64,000 nucleotides of DNA from Raoultibacter timonensis (lineage in GTDB: Bacteria; Actinomycetota; Coriobacteriia; Coriobacteriales; Eggerthellaceae): positions 2,707,322-2,771,321 of the forward strand of contig NZ_LT964679.1 of assembly GCF_900240215.1 (NCBI RefSeq), written 5' to 3'. Position numbers and translations under genes: made by a program. Below, in pieces: positions 40,400-49,003 of the stretch (within the stretch, counting starts at the first letter, position 1; each line of letters begins with the position of its first letter). Under the pieces are notes generated by a model. It worked only from the letters and a program-made list of their open reading frames with translations. It did no database searches and had not been told where the DNA came from.

Positions 40400-41950
40400 T
40401 TACGCTTCGGCGAGCGCGGCGCCGGTCAAACGGCCCATCGTGAGCGCACTCGAATTGGAGCAATGGCGCACGAAGCTGCGGTTGTACATGAAGCGATGCG
40501 TGCATTCGCCGATCGCGTACAGGCCGTCGATAGCCGATTCGTCCTCGCGGATGGCCTGACAGTCGCCGTTGGTGCGCACGCCGCCCATCGTGGCCACGAA
40601 CGAGGGCACGAACGAAACGAGGTAGTACGGACCGTCCTGATACGGCACGAGCATCTCGGCCTTCTTGTTGAACTCGTTATCGACACCGGCTTCGACGGCC
40701 GCCTGGTAGGCAGCGAACGTCTCGGCAAGCGATGCCGCGTTCGCAGCAGTCGCAAGCTCTTCGATGCTGTCGGCCTTGAACACGTCACCCGTATCGAGGC
40801 CCTTTTCGATAAGCGCTACCACATCAGCATTCGAGCTGTCGAACAGCACGTAGTACGGGCCGGCCGCGTTGTCGGTCATGGACGTCGCGAGCGCGGTCGT
40901 CGGGCCGGCTTCGTTGACGAAGCGCTTGCCCGAAGCATCCACGAGCATCTTCGAGGACGTTGCCGCACCCTCGATGCCCGTATCGCAGAGCTTCGCGAAT
41001 CCAGGCTCCGCTTCGGTGAGCGTGCGGGTGGGCATGATGACGTTTGGTATGACCCAGCAGTCGTCATAGGTGGCGGCGCCGATGGCCGTCGCCATGGTCA
41101 TACCGTCGCCGGTGTTCATCGCATTGCCGAGGTACTGGAAGCCCATCTTGTTGATGGCGGGCACCAGCTCGTCGCGGTAGGCATCGCTGCCGCCGAATCC
41201 GCCGGTAGCCAACACGACGGCCTTCGCCTTGATGTCCTGCTCCTGCTTGCCTTCTTTGACCGTTACGCCGACGACCGTATCGCCGTCCTGCAAAAGCTTG
41301 GTCGCTTCAGTTGAAAGCATGATCTCGACACCGAGCTTCTCAAGCTCGGCCTGGAAGGCGTCGGCAACGTTCTGCCCCGCTTTGATGGAGGTGTCGGCCG
41401 GGGCATCCGGTTTCACCGTATCGGTTCCCACCTGCTCTTTGGTGAACGACTCTTTGAACCCGATGCCCATTTCGTTCGCCCAGGTGATGGTCTCGCAGCT
41501 CTCTTCCATCATGCGCTGCATGCGCTCGTAATCCGGATACGGTGCATTGACTTTACCGATCTCGGTAGCCGCCTTGTAGCGCTCGGTAAACGCCTCCATC
41601 GTGTCAGCCTCGCCGTCCTCGAACAGCCAAAACTCTTTGTTCTCGGGAACCTGGGCGATCGATACGTTGCCGAGCGACGTGAGAAACGTCGACATGTAGA
41701 ACGGCGCCTTGTCGACGAGCGTCACCTTAGCTCCGCCGAGCGCCGCCGCACGGGCGCATGCCGAGCCGGCAAGACCCGATCCGATAACGATGATGTCGGT
41801 TTCCTTAGCCTCGGCGCCCGAACCGCCCTCGCCGCCCGTCGTGCTCTCGGGCTTCGGGTTCGCACCGCACGCAGTAAGCGCCAGCGTGCCTCCGAGCACC
41901 GCGACGCCCGCAACGAACTGCCTTCTGCTGAATAGTTTCCTCTCCCCCAT
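40400..41950 (-). CDS. Tat-exported lipoprotein flavoprotein reductase (fumarate reductase/urocanate reductase family)
   Basis: 516 residues from ATG 41950 (GAGAGGAGC upstream). Tat-type N-terminus FSRRQFVAG with hydrophobic segment and lipobox LTAC (Cys28). FAD-binding DIIVIGSGLAGSACARAAALGG (about 52-73), then the flavin reductase/FrdA-type core with VVLATGGFGG and the C-terminal TMGGVRTNGDCQAI and IDGLYAIGEC segments. This family reduces alkenes such as fumarate, urocanate or other enoates at the cell surface. There is no built-in FMN_bind domain, so electrons must come from a separate donor. Eggerthellaceae carry many paralogues, and the acceptor cannot be told from sequence. Confidence 0.85.
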   Translation of the reverse strand: MGERKLFSRRQFVAGVAVLGGTLALTACGANPKPESTTGGEGGSGAEAKETDIIVIGSGLAGSACARAAALGGAKVTLVDKAPFYMSTFLTSLGNVSIAQVPENKEFWLFEDGEADTMEAFTERYKAATEIGKVNAPYPDYERMQRMMEESCETITWANEMGIGFKESFTKEQVGTDTVKPDAPADTSIKAGQNVADAFQAELEKLGVEIMLSTEATKLLQDGDTVVGVTVKEGKQEQDIKAKAVVLATGGFGGSDAYRDELVPAINKMGFQYLGNAMNTGDGMTMATAIGAATYDDCWVIPNVIMPTRTLTEAEPGFAKLCDTGIEGAATSSKMLVDASGKRFVNEAGPTTALATSMTDNAAGPYYVLFDSSNADVVALIEKGLDTGDVFKADSIEELATAANAASLAETFAAYQAAVEAGVDNEFNKKAEMLVPYQDGPYYLVSFVPSFVATMGGVRTNGDCQAIREDESAIDGLYAIGECTHRFMYNRSFVRHCSNSSALTMGRLTGAALAEA

Positions 41951-42159
41951 GGAAGCTCCTCTCAATTTGCTGTATGTAGAAGCTGCCTATGCGACCGTTT
42001 TGCCGCGGCAGCGAAGCAAACTATATACATCCAGGGGAACGCTTCTGTCGCACGAAAAGGTTCAAGGGTGTCGCACGAAACGTGGTAATCGCTAAATCTG
42101 TATTATCGTGCCTGTCCAAGAGCTTATCTTGCCTCCAGATGCGACAGCGCGAAAGCGAA

Positions 42160-42187
42160 GCGGCCGCCGAATCGATTCGGCGGCCGC
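42160..42187. terminator. Perfect 28-bp palindrome after the NhaC gene
   Basis: GCGGCCGCCGAATCGATTCG followed by GCGGCCGC, 30 bases past the NhaC stop. Probably the 3' hairpin of that transcript; no U-run. Confidence 0.55.
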
Positions 42188-42217
42188 TGAGGTTCGCAAC
42201 GAGAGGCGCTACTTTTT

Positions 42218-43894
42218 CTACGCGGCCTTCTTCTTCCCGGGCAGTTTCACGCCAGTTTTCGCCAGAACAACGACGGCGATCACCGTAACAATCGCACCGA
42301 TGACAAGCGGTATCCACGGGTTGCCCACGAACGCAGCGATGATGTAGCAGAAGAAGCAGACGACCATCACAAGCGTCGCATACGGGATCTGCGTGGCAAC
42401 GTGGCGCAGGTGGTTGCACTGCGCACCTGCAGACGAGAGAATAGTCGTATCCGAGATGGGCGAGATGTGGTCGCCGTATACCGCGCCGCCGAGCGTTGCG
42501 CCTACCGCCACGAGGAACAGCGGGCCGTCAGCCGGGAACACGCCGATCACGATGGGCAGGATGAGCGCGATCGTACCCCACGAGGTGCCCATCGAGAAGC
42601 CGATGAACGCCGCAACAAGGAAGATGACCGCTGGCAGAAGCGCCAGATCTACGCCGATGGTGTTGAGGAAGTTGCTCACGAACTCGCCCGTACCGAGCAT
42701 ATAGCGGCACGTGCCGCCCAAGCTCCACGCGAGCACGAGGATCATGATAGCCCCCACCATCGAGCGCACGCCCTCGGCGATGCCCTCCATGTAGCCCGCA
42801 AGCGTAGTGAGTCCGCGCGGCAGGAACATAGCCGCTGCCACCACGAGCGCAACGCATACGCCGATGCACAGGCCCGATACCGGGTCCGCGCCGACCGCTT
42901 CAGCGAAGTCAACGCCTTCGAAGAAACCGCCTACGTACAACATCCCTGCAATCGAGAAGATTATGAGCACAACGATCGGGATGATAAGGTCGAAAACCCT
43001 GCCCTTATCTGACACCTTGATACCCTTGAAGTCGTCAATCGTCTGCGCAGCAGCATCGAGCACTTCGCTTTCCTCGGCAACCACCGTCGGAAGGTCGTTT
43101 TCGTAGGGCGGGGTGTTGTCGGGATCGGTTCCTTTCGGAATGCCGGCCGTCGCCACCGACTTGAGCACCTTGGCGCCGGGGATACGCTGCTTTTCGGCCA
43201 TAGAACGATGCGCTTCGAGCTCGGCGGTTTTCATCGGGCCGAAATCGAGGTTGGTCGCGCACATGAAGAAAACGAACGCGATGGTCAGAAGCGCATAAAA
43301 ATTGTACGGAATTGATGCGACAAACGTGGAGAAACCGCCCTCGCCGAGGTAGCCGCCGACGGCAACCGCCCACGAGGAGACCGGTGCGATGATGCACACC
43401 GGTGCGGCCGTAGAGTCGATGATCCATGCGAGCTTTTCACGGCTGATGTTGAATCGGTCCGTCACCGGACGCATGACCGCACCGACGGTCAGGCAGTTGA
43501 AGTAATCGTCGACGAAGATGATAATGCCGAGCCCCGCTGTAAGGATCTGGGCCATCTTCGCGTTCTTGATGTGGGTCGATACCCATTCGCCGTACGCCTT
43601 GGAGCCGCCTGCCGTCGCAATGACTACGACGAGCGCCCCCAGCAACGCAAGGAATAGGATCAGCGCCCCGTTCCCGGCTATCTGTTCAGCCATCATCTGC
43701 GGCACCATCGTAAACGACGAGATGAGCTGTTCGAAGCCGGCACCGTTCAACGTAAATTGGTAGATGATCATTCCCACGAATACGCCGATCGCAAGCGAAG
43801 AATACACTTCCTTCGTAATCAGCGCGAGGCCCAAGGCCAAGATGGGAGGAACGATCGACCATACACCAGTTGAGATGAGGTCAAAACCTTCCAT
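42218..43894 (-). CDS. NhaC-family Na+/H+ antiporter
   Basis: 558 residues from ATG 43894, preceded by AAGGGGATTCGT; the open frame extends upstream but without homology. About twelve to thirteen membrane helices with a hydrophilic loop at about residues 230-300. IIIFVDDYFNCLTVGAVMRPVTD, APVCIIAPVSSWA and GDHISPISDTTILSSAG are characteristic NhaC-family segments. The protein exchanges Na+ for H+ or Na+/substrate for another ion at the membrane. Substrates in this family include malate/lactate and amino acids, so ion specificity is not certain. Confidence 0.85.
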   Translation of the reverse strand: MEGFDLISTGVWSIVPPILALGLALITKEVYSSLAIGVFVGMIIYQFTLNGAGFEQLISSFTMVPQMMAEQIAGNGALILFLALLGALVVVIATAGGSKAYGEWVSTHIKNAKMAQILTAGLGIIIFVDDYFNCLTVGAVMRPVTDRFNISREKLAWIIDSTAAPVCIIAPVSSWAVAVGGYLGEGGFSTFVASIPYNFYALLTIAFVFFMCATNLDFGPMKTAELEAHRSMAEKQRIPGAKVLKSVATAGIPKGTDPDNTPPYENDLPTVVAEESEVLDAAAQTIDDFKGIKVSDKGRVFDLIIPIVVLIIFSIAGMLYVGGFFEGVDFAEAVGADPVSGLCIGVCVALVVAAAMFLPRGLTTLAGYMEGIAEGVRSMVGAIMILVLAWSLGGTCRYMLGTGEFVSNFLNTIGVDLALLPAVIFLVAAFIGFSMGTSWGTIALILPIVIGVFPADGPLFLVAVGATLGGAVYGDHISPISDTTILSSAGAQCNHLRHVATQIPYATLVMVVCFFCYIIAAFVGNPWIPLVIGAIVTVIAVVVLAKTGVKLPGKKKAA

Positions 43895-44253
43895 ACGAAT
43901 CCCCTTAATCGATGCGGTACCAAAACGCGAACCCCCGATATCGGTCCCCTTTTCGGATGCCCCTGGCACGCGTGCCGCACGTGCCAGGCCATGCCATCCG
44001 AAACGAAGAACGGTCGCACGGCGGGATTCGCACAGTTCAATGGGCATTAGTATAGCGGGGACGGCGCTTCCGAAGAAGGGGAAACGCGCTTTAATTTGGC
44101 GAACGACCGCAAAGGCGAGCGAGCCGAGCCTCGTCAAGCACGCCGAACCGCCACTCGACGCGGGTGCCGAACGGAGGCTCCCGCAATCGGTTCGATACGC
44201 GCGGTCAGATGCATCGGCGACAACGGCTTGCATCCGACCGCGCGCTCTTCTGC
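43895..44253. terminator. Intergenic region with two strong hairpins between SSS and NhaC genes
   Basis: The first hairpin (44198-44244, CGCGCGGTC-A-GATGC with its complement) begins 9 bases after the symporter stop. The second (43951-44003) has nested arms TTTCGGATG/CATCCGAAA and CCTGGCACG/CGTGCCAGG. They separate two same-strand transport genes. The NhaC promoter should lie between 43895 and 43950. No gene seen. Confidence 0.5.
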
Positions 44254-45777
44254 TTACTGCTCTTCGAGTTCGTGCACATATTCGCGATCGATCGCGCCCT
44301 CGGGATGCGGAGGATCGACGTCGAAGGGAACTTTGGGCGTAACCAAGCTCACGAGCGGAACGATGACGAGCGAAAGCACCATCGCAAGGGCACCGCAGTT
44401 GATGGGCGATATCGGGGAGCCGAGCGCCATGTTGCCCACCGTAAGCCCCACGCCCACGACGAAGCTCGCCCACACCGACGATTTCGAGATGCGCCCGCTG
44501 AACAGGCCCCAGAAAAACGGACCGAGAAACGAGCCCGCAAGCGCTCCCCAGGAAATGGACATGAGCTGCGCGATGAACGTGATCGACGAGTTGTACTGCA
44601 CGAGCGCCATCACCGCCGAGATGATAACGAATACCACGAGCAGCACGCGCATGTAAGAAAGCTGCTTCTTCTCGCTCATGTTCTTCACGATGTTGTCTTT
44701 GATGAGGTCGAGCGTGAGCGTCGACGACGAGGTGAGCACAAGCGAGGAAAGCGTCGACATCGAAGCCGAGAGCACGAGTACGATCACGATGCCGATAAGC
44801 AGATCGGGAAGCGTCGAGAGCATGGTGGGAATGATGCTGTCGTACACCGGCGTACCGGCGGCAGTCATCTCGATTTCCCCGCCGTACAAACGGCCGAACC
44901 CGCCGAGGAAGTAGCTGCCGCCCGCCACCACGAGCGCGAACACCGTCGAGATGATGGCACCCTGCTTGACCGCAGGTCCGCTTTTGATCGCGTAGAACTT
45001 CTGCACCATCTGGGGCAGGCCCCAGGTACCGAGGCTCGTGAGGATGATGACGCCCATCAGGTTAAACAGATCGGGCCCGAAGAAGCTTACGAAAGGTCCG
45101 GCCATTTCGGACGTCTCCGAGGGGATGAACGACAACTGGTTGATGGCTTCGGTGAAACCACCGTTGTTGACGAGCACCGCAACGATCACCGCCACGATGC
45201 CGAACAGCATGACGATGCCCTGGATGAAGTCGTTCATAACTGTGGCCATATACCCGCCGAGAACCACGTAGATGCAGGTAACCGCCGCCATGCCGATCAC
45301 GCACACCTCGTAGGGCAGGCCGAACGCCATGCCGAACAACCGCGATAAGCCGTTGTAGACGCTCGCCGTGTAGGGGATCAGAAACACGAAGATGATGGCT
45401 GCCGCAGCGATGCGCAGCGGTTTGCTCTTATAGCGTGCACCGAAGAATTCGGGCATGGTCGCCGCTTTCAGCCGATGAGTCACCTCGCGCGTACGCGGTC
45501 CGAGCACCCACCAGGCAAGCAGACTGCCGAGAATCGCGTTACCCACGCCGATCCACGTTGCCGCCAATCCGTACTTCCATCCGAACTGCCCGGCGTAGCC
45601 GACGAATATTACCGCCGAGAAGTAACTCGTACCGAAGGCGAACGCCGAAAGCCACGGGCCGACGTTGCGCCCGCCGAGCACGAAGCCGTCGACGCTCGAC
45701 GTATGTTTTCGGCAGTAGATGCCGACGCCGACTGCGACGCCGACGAATATGAGGACCATGCAGATTTTCTCGATCAT
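44254..45777 (-). CDS. Sodium:solute symporter (SSS family)
   Basis: 507 residues from ATG 45777 (AAAAGGAAC upstream), about thirteen membrane helices. The N-terminus (SVDGFVLGGRNVGPWLSAFAFGTSYFSAVIFVGYAG) and the helix-5/6 region (YVVLGGYMATVMNDFIQGIVMLFG) are typical of pantothenate/proline-type Na+ symporters. It uses the Na+ gradient that a neighbouring NhaC protein could help maintain. Substrate unknown. Confidence 0.87.
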   Translation of the reverse strand: MIEKICMVLIFVGVAVGVGIYCRKHTSSVDGFVLGGRNVGPWLSAFAFGTSYFSAVIFVGYAGQFGWKYGLAATWIGVGNAILGSLLAWWVLGPRTREVTHRLKAATMPEFFGARYKSKPLRIAAAAIIFVFLIPYTASVYNGLSRLFGMAFGLPYEVCVIGMAAVTCIYVVLGGYMATVMNDFIQGIVMLFGIVAVIVAVLVNNGGFTEAINQLSFIPSETSEMAGPFVSFFGPDLFNLMGVIILTSLGTWGLPQMVQKFYAIKSGPAVKQGAIISTVFALVVAGGSYFLGGFGRLYGGEIEMTAAGTPVYDSIIPTMLSTLPDLLIGIVIVLVLSASMSTLSSLVLTSSSTLTLDLIKDNIVKNMSEKKQLSYMRVLLVVFVIISAVMALVQYNSSITFIAQLMSISWGALAGSFLGPFFWGLFSGRISKSSVWASFVVGVGLTVGNMALGSPISPINCGALAMVLSLVIVPLVSLVTPKVPFDVDPPHPEGAIDREYVHELEEQ

Positions 45778-45832
45778 GTTGCGTTCCTTTTCATGTCACC
45801 GTCCATGCTTGCCGCATGCCCGGTCAATTGCT

Positions 45833-45848
45833 TGTTTCACGTGAAATA
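45833..45848. promoter_or_regulatory. parS: parS site, one mismatch to consensus
   Basis: TGTTTCACGTGAAATA differs from the 16-bp ParB-binding consensus only at position 15. It lies 9.2 kb from the perfect copy at 36637-36652 and between the symporter start and the end of the CoA ligase gene, so both copies are intergenic. Confidence 0.8.
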
Positions 45849-46015
45849 CCTGTTCGCGTTCTTGTTTTCTCACAGGGGATTCCGATTGCGATCCGCTGAG
45901 GCGAATCAGCCGCCTCGATGCAGCTATTCGGAAGATGAAAGCGCACATGGCCTCGTCGGAACTTTGCGCAGGGGCCTTTTGGCTTTGCGAAAAGCTCTGA
46001 TGAACCCATGTGCTA

Positions 46016-47251
46016 TTAATATCGATTATCGAAGATGCGCTGCGTCTTTTTCTCGGAGCGCGGAAGCTCCCCGATGGCAACGCCTTTAGCGACCGGCGTG
46101 CAGCCGATCTTTCCCTTGAAGATGAAAGCGAGCTCTTCTTCGACGCGTTTCTTATCGTCGCCCGTGGCGGTGGTCTCGAAGAACACGGTGATGATATCCT
46201 TGCCGAACAGGTGGTCGATCATGACCTGGTATTCGGACGAGGCGCCGTCGGTGAACTTGATGACTTCCTCGATCTGCGCGGGGAACATGTTGACGCCCTT
46301 AACCTTAACCATGTCGTCGGTACGGCCGATGAGGATGTCGATGCGCGGATGATGCGAGCCGCAGGCGCACTCGCCTGGGATGATGCGCGTAAGGTCGTGC
46401 GTGCGGTAGCGGATGAGCGGCGCGCCCTGCTTGCGCAGCGTGGTTAGCACGAGCTCGCCCGATTCGCCGTCGGGAACGTTCTTTCCCGTTTTCGGATCGA
46501 TGATCTCGCAGTATACATAGTCGTCCCAAATATGCATGCCGGAATGCTCGTCGCAAGAAATGCCGATGCCAGGCCCGTAGATTTCGGTCAGGCCGTAGAT
46601 GTCGTAGAGCTCGACGCCCAGCTCGTCGGCGATGCGGTTGCGCATCTTATCGCCCCAGCGCTCGGAGCCGATGACGCCTTTGCGCAAATGGAGCTTGTCG
46701 CGGAGGCCCTTCTCGGCAATGGCCTCGGCGAGAAGCAGCGCGTACGAGCTCGTCGCGCACAGAACAGTGGACTGCAAATCCTCCATCATGCGCAGCTGTT
46801 TTTCGGTGTTGCCCGGCCCCATGGGGATAGCCATAGCGCCCAGCCGCTCGGCACCCAGCTGAAAGCCGATGCCCGCAGTCCACAGACCGTAACCGGGAGT
46901 GATCTGGATGCGGTCGAGGTTCGTGATCCCCGCCATCTCGTAGCAGCGTGCGAACTGGATGGCCCAGTCGGTCACGTCCTGCTGCGTGTAGGGGATGATG
47001 ACCGGCGTGCCGGTCGTGCCGCTCGAGGAATGGATGCGTACGATCTCCTCGTCGGGAACGGCCTGGAGCCCGAGCGGGTACACCTTGCGCAGATCGTCTT
47101 TCTCGGAGAACGGTAGCTTCTCGAAATCCTCCTGCGTCTGCACGTCGCTCAAGTCGATGCCCTCGAATTTTCGGGCATAGAATTCAGAGCGCTCCTTAAG
47201 CGTTTTGAACTGCTCTTTGATGAGCTCGAATTGTTCAGGCGCGATGTTCAT
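46016..47251 (-). CDS. paaK: Phenylacetate-CoA ligase family (aryl-CoA ligase)
   Basis: 411 residues, a little shorter than proteobacterial PaaK, as is usual for the anaerobe/archaeal form. The AMP-binding signature HSSSGTTGTPVIIPYT is at about residue 73; YDIYGLTEIYGPGIG and RTDDMVKVKGVNMFPAQIEE are the A5 and A8 motifs of the ANL family. It activates an aryl acetate (phenylacetate, indoleacetate or hydroxyphenylacetate) with ATP and CoA. With IorAB upstream on the same strand it fits the common ior-paaK pairing for interconversion of aromatic 2-oxo acids, aryl acetates and their CoA esters. It also has its own promoter. Confidence 0.9.
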   Translation of the reverse strand: MNIAPEQFELIKEQFKTLKERSEFYARKFEGIDLSDVQTQEDFEKLPFSEKDDLRKVYPLGLQAVPDEEIVRIHSSSGTTGTPVIIPYTQQDVTDWAIQFARCYEMAGITNLDRIQITPGYGLWTAGIGFQLGAERLGAMAIPMGPGNTEKQLRMMEDLQSTVLCATSSYALLLAEAIAEKGLRDKLHLRKGVIGSERWGDKMRNRIADELGVELYDIYGLTEIYGPGIGISCDEHSGMHIWDDYVYCEIIDPKTGKNVPDGESGELVLTTLRKQGAPLIRYRTHDLTRIIPGECACGSHHPRIDILIGRTDDMVKVKGVNMFPAQIEEVIKFTDGASSEYQVMIDHLFGKDIITVFFETTATGDDKKRVEEELAFIFKGKIGCTPVAKGVAIGELPRSEKKTQRIFDNRY

Positions 47252-47275
47252 AGCGATTCGTTACTTTATCATAAT

Positions 47276-47304
47276 AGAGTATGGAGCATCGTGAGATTTT
47301 TCAA
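47276..47304 (-). promoter_or_regulatory. Promoter of the paaK-like gene
   Basis: On the minus strand TTGAAA (47299-47304), 17 bases, TACTCT (47276-47281). It lies in the 67-base gap after the GGDEF gene, so paaK can be expressed independently. Confidence 0.45.
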
Positions 47305-47318
47305 CTTGGCAGGATATA

Positions 47319-48311
47319 TCATTCGAACCAGGCGCATCGCCCTTTGCCGTTTCGTTTGCTGGTATACAGCGCCTCATCGGCCGCACGGTAGAGCACCGGG
47401 AAATCCCGTGTGCCGGCAACCCGCGCCATACCGACCGAACAGCTAAAGGCAATGGGCTTATCCGAGCCGCGCTCGGCCCATTGCTCGATGAGCTTTCCCG
47501 CTTTCGCTTCGGCCTCCTCGACGCTCGCCCGATCGCCTACCAGCACCGCAAACTCATCGCCGCCCATACGTCCGATCACCGCATCACGGAGAAAAACGCT
47601 TCTGAGCTCGTCGGCGAAATCCATGATGACGCGATCGCCCGCGAGGTGACCGAGCGTATCGTTGACCGATTTGAAGTTATCCAGGTCGATCATGAACAGC
47701 ACCGCATCGGGTACGCCGCGCACAAGCCGCTCCTCGACCGTTCGCTCGAACGCCATACGGTTGAGAAGCCCGGTCATCGAATCGAGGTCGGCGCGACGTT
47801 CAAGCTCTTTCGAGTATTCGAGCGCAGCGTTCGCACGCTCGGTGGCGGTTTTCGGATAGAACTCGTTGAGCCTTTGATCGGCGTTCGGCGTGGAATGGTG
47901 CAGATGGACGACTTTCAGTTCGCCGTCCATCCGATGGATCAGAATGCTGAAGCGCGTATCCATCTCAACGAGCAAGAGCTTCGGTTCTTTCGGACGCTCG
48001 CGAACCCATAGCGTACCGAACACCAAGCACACTTCGGCATCGATAATGCGCGCCTCGTAGTATTCGTCGAGAATCTCGAACGCAACGTCTTCGGCCTCCG
48101 ATCGATCGTTTCCGAGATTCTCGAAGAACTGCTCGGCCGTCGAGCAGAACTCATGACGGCCCGTTCCGATAACGGAAAGCGCTTCCATATCGAGGGAGTT
48201 CGCGATGTAGGCATCGCCCGCCTCGGACTGGTCGATAAGGTAGGAGCGCCATAGGTTGCGCGCGAGCTCGATTGCCTTGTCCTTAAAAGCCTGCTCTTCG
48301 GCTATCGCCAT
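47319..48311 (-). CDS. Diguanylate cyclase with N-terminal SnoaL/NTF2-like domain
   Basis: 330 residues, soluble, start ATG 48311. Residues about 1-145 look like an NTF2/SnoaL-type small-molecule fold (TARGET-like IVTGRHEF-type loops; VCLVFGTLWVRE; MDTRFSILIHRMDGELKVVHLHHS). A GGDEF domain follows from about 165 (DSMTGLLNRMAFERTVEERL) with an intact active site IGRMGGDEFAVLV near residue 250. It should make c-di-GMP from GTP. The RxxD inhibitory site five residues before GGDEF is not present. It lies between iorB and paaK on the same strand (gaps of 95 and 67 bases), so it may sense an aromatic metabolite or merely be a neighbour. No EAL domain nearby. Confidence 0.87.
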   Translation of the reverse strand: MAIAEEQAFKDKAIELARNLWRSYLIDQSEAGDAYIANSLDMEALSVIGTGRHEFCSTAEQFFENLGNDRSEAEDVAFEILDEYYEARIIDAEVCLVFGTLWVRERPKEPKLLLVEMDTRFSILIHRMDGELKVVHLHHSTPNADQRLNEFYPKTATERANAALEYSKELERRADLDSMTGLLNRMAFERTVEERLVRGVPDAVLFMIDLDNFKSVNDTLGHLAGDRVIMDFADELRSVFLRDAVIGRMGGDEFAVLVGDRASVEEAEAKAGKLIEQWAERGSDKPIAFSCSVGMARVAGTRDFPVLYRAADEALYTSKRNGKGRCAWFE

Positions 48312-48406
48312 GGTGCCACCTGTCTCGCATTTCGCCCGACCCGAGCGAAGCCATCTATGACTTCTCCGCTCATAATAACAGGATCGATCGTGAAAGCGCT
48401 CCTGCT

Positions 48407-49003
48407 TTAACGCGCAATTGAAAGATCGATGGCCCGTAAATTCATGTCGACGAACCGCTCCTTCACGCAGGCGGGAATGGCACGGCGTAAATCATCGACC
48501 GTAACGGCCAAGCCCCCCTCGGCCAAAGCACAGGCCAGAAGCATCACGTTGAGAGACTTACGTCCACCTGCCTTTTCGACCAGCGAAGCATCGTCGACGG
48601 CAAAGAACGAACCGCCCGCTTGCTCTATCTCGCCCGCAAGGTTTTGAAGTACTTCGCTCGCAACATAGGGCGTACTCGAAAGCGCCGCCGATACCGGCTG
48701 GATGGCCGTCGAGGCGCAAACCATCGTTCCACCGGGCTTGAGGTACCCAAGCACGCGAGCCGCTTCAGCAGGCTCGAAGGCAACGATCAGGTCGGCGGTA
48801 CCACGCGCGATGAGCGGAGCGTATACCGGCTCGCCCTCGTCGCCCATGCGAACATGGGAAACGACGTTGCCGCCGCGTTGCGCCATACCGATCGTTTCGG
48901 CAGTGCGCACTTGCCATCCTTTTGCCTCGGCCGCCTGCGCGAGCAACTTGGCTGCAAGCACGGTTCCTTGGCCGCCGACTCCGGCAAGCAGTATGTTAAG
49001 CAT
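48407..49003 (-). CDS. iorB: Indolepyruvate ferredoxin oxidoreductase, beta subunit
   Basis: 198 residues from ATG 49003, with GGGGGGAGG just upstream; the start overlaps the iorA stop by eight bases, showing translational coupling. Starts MLNILLAGVGGQGTVLAAKLLA, the conserved gamma/beta domain of 2-oxoacid:ferredoxin oxidoreductases, with GMAQRGGNVVSHVRMG further on. With IorA it oxidatively decarboxylates aryl pyruvates to aryl-acetyl-CoA, reducing ferredoxin. Confidence 0.92.
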   Translation of the reverse strand: MLNILLAGVGGQGTVLAAKLLAQAAEAKGWQVRTAETIGMAQRGGNVVSHVRMGDEGEPVYAPLIARGTADLIVAFEPAEAARVLGYLKPGGTMVCASTAIQPVSAALSSTPYVASEVLQNLAGEIEQAGGSFFAVDDASLVEKAGGRKSLNVMLLACALAEGGLAVTVDDLRRAIPACVKERFVDMNLRAIDLSIAR

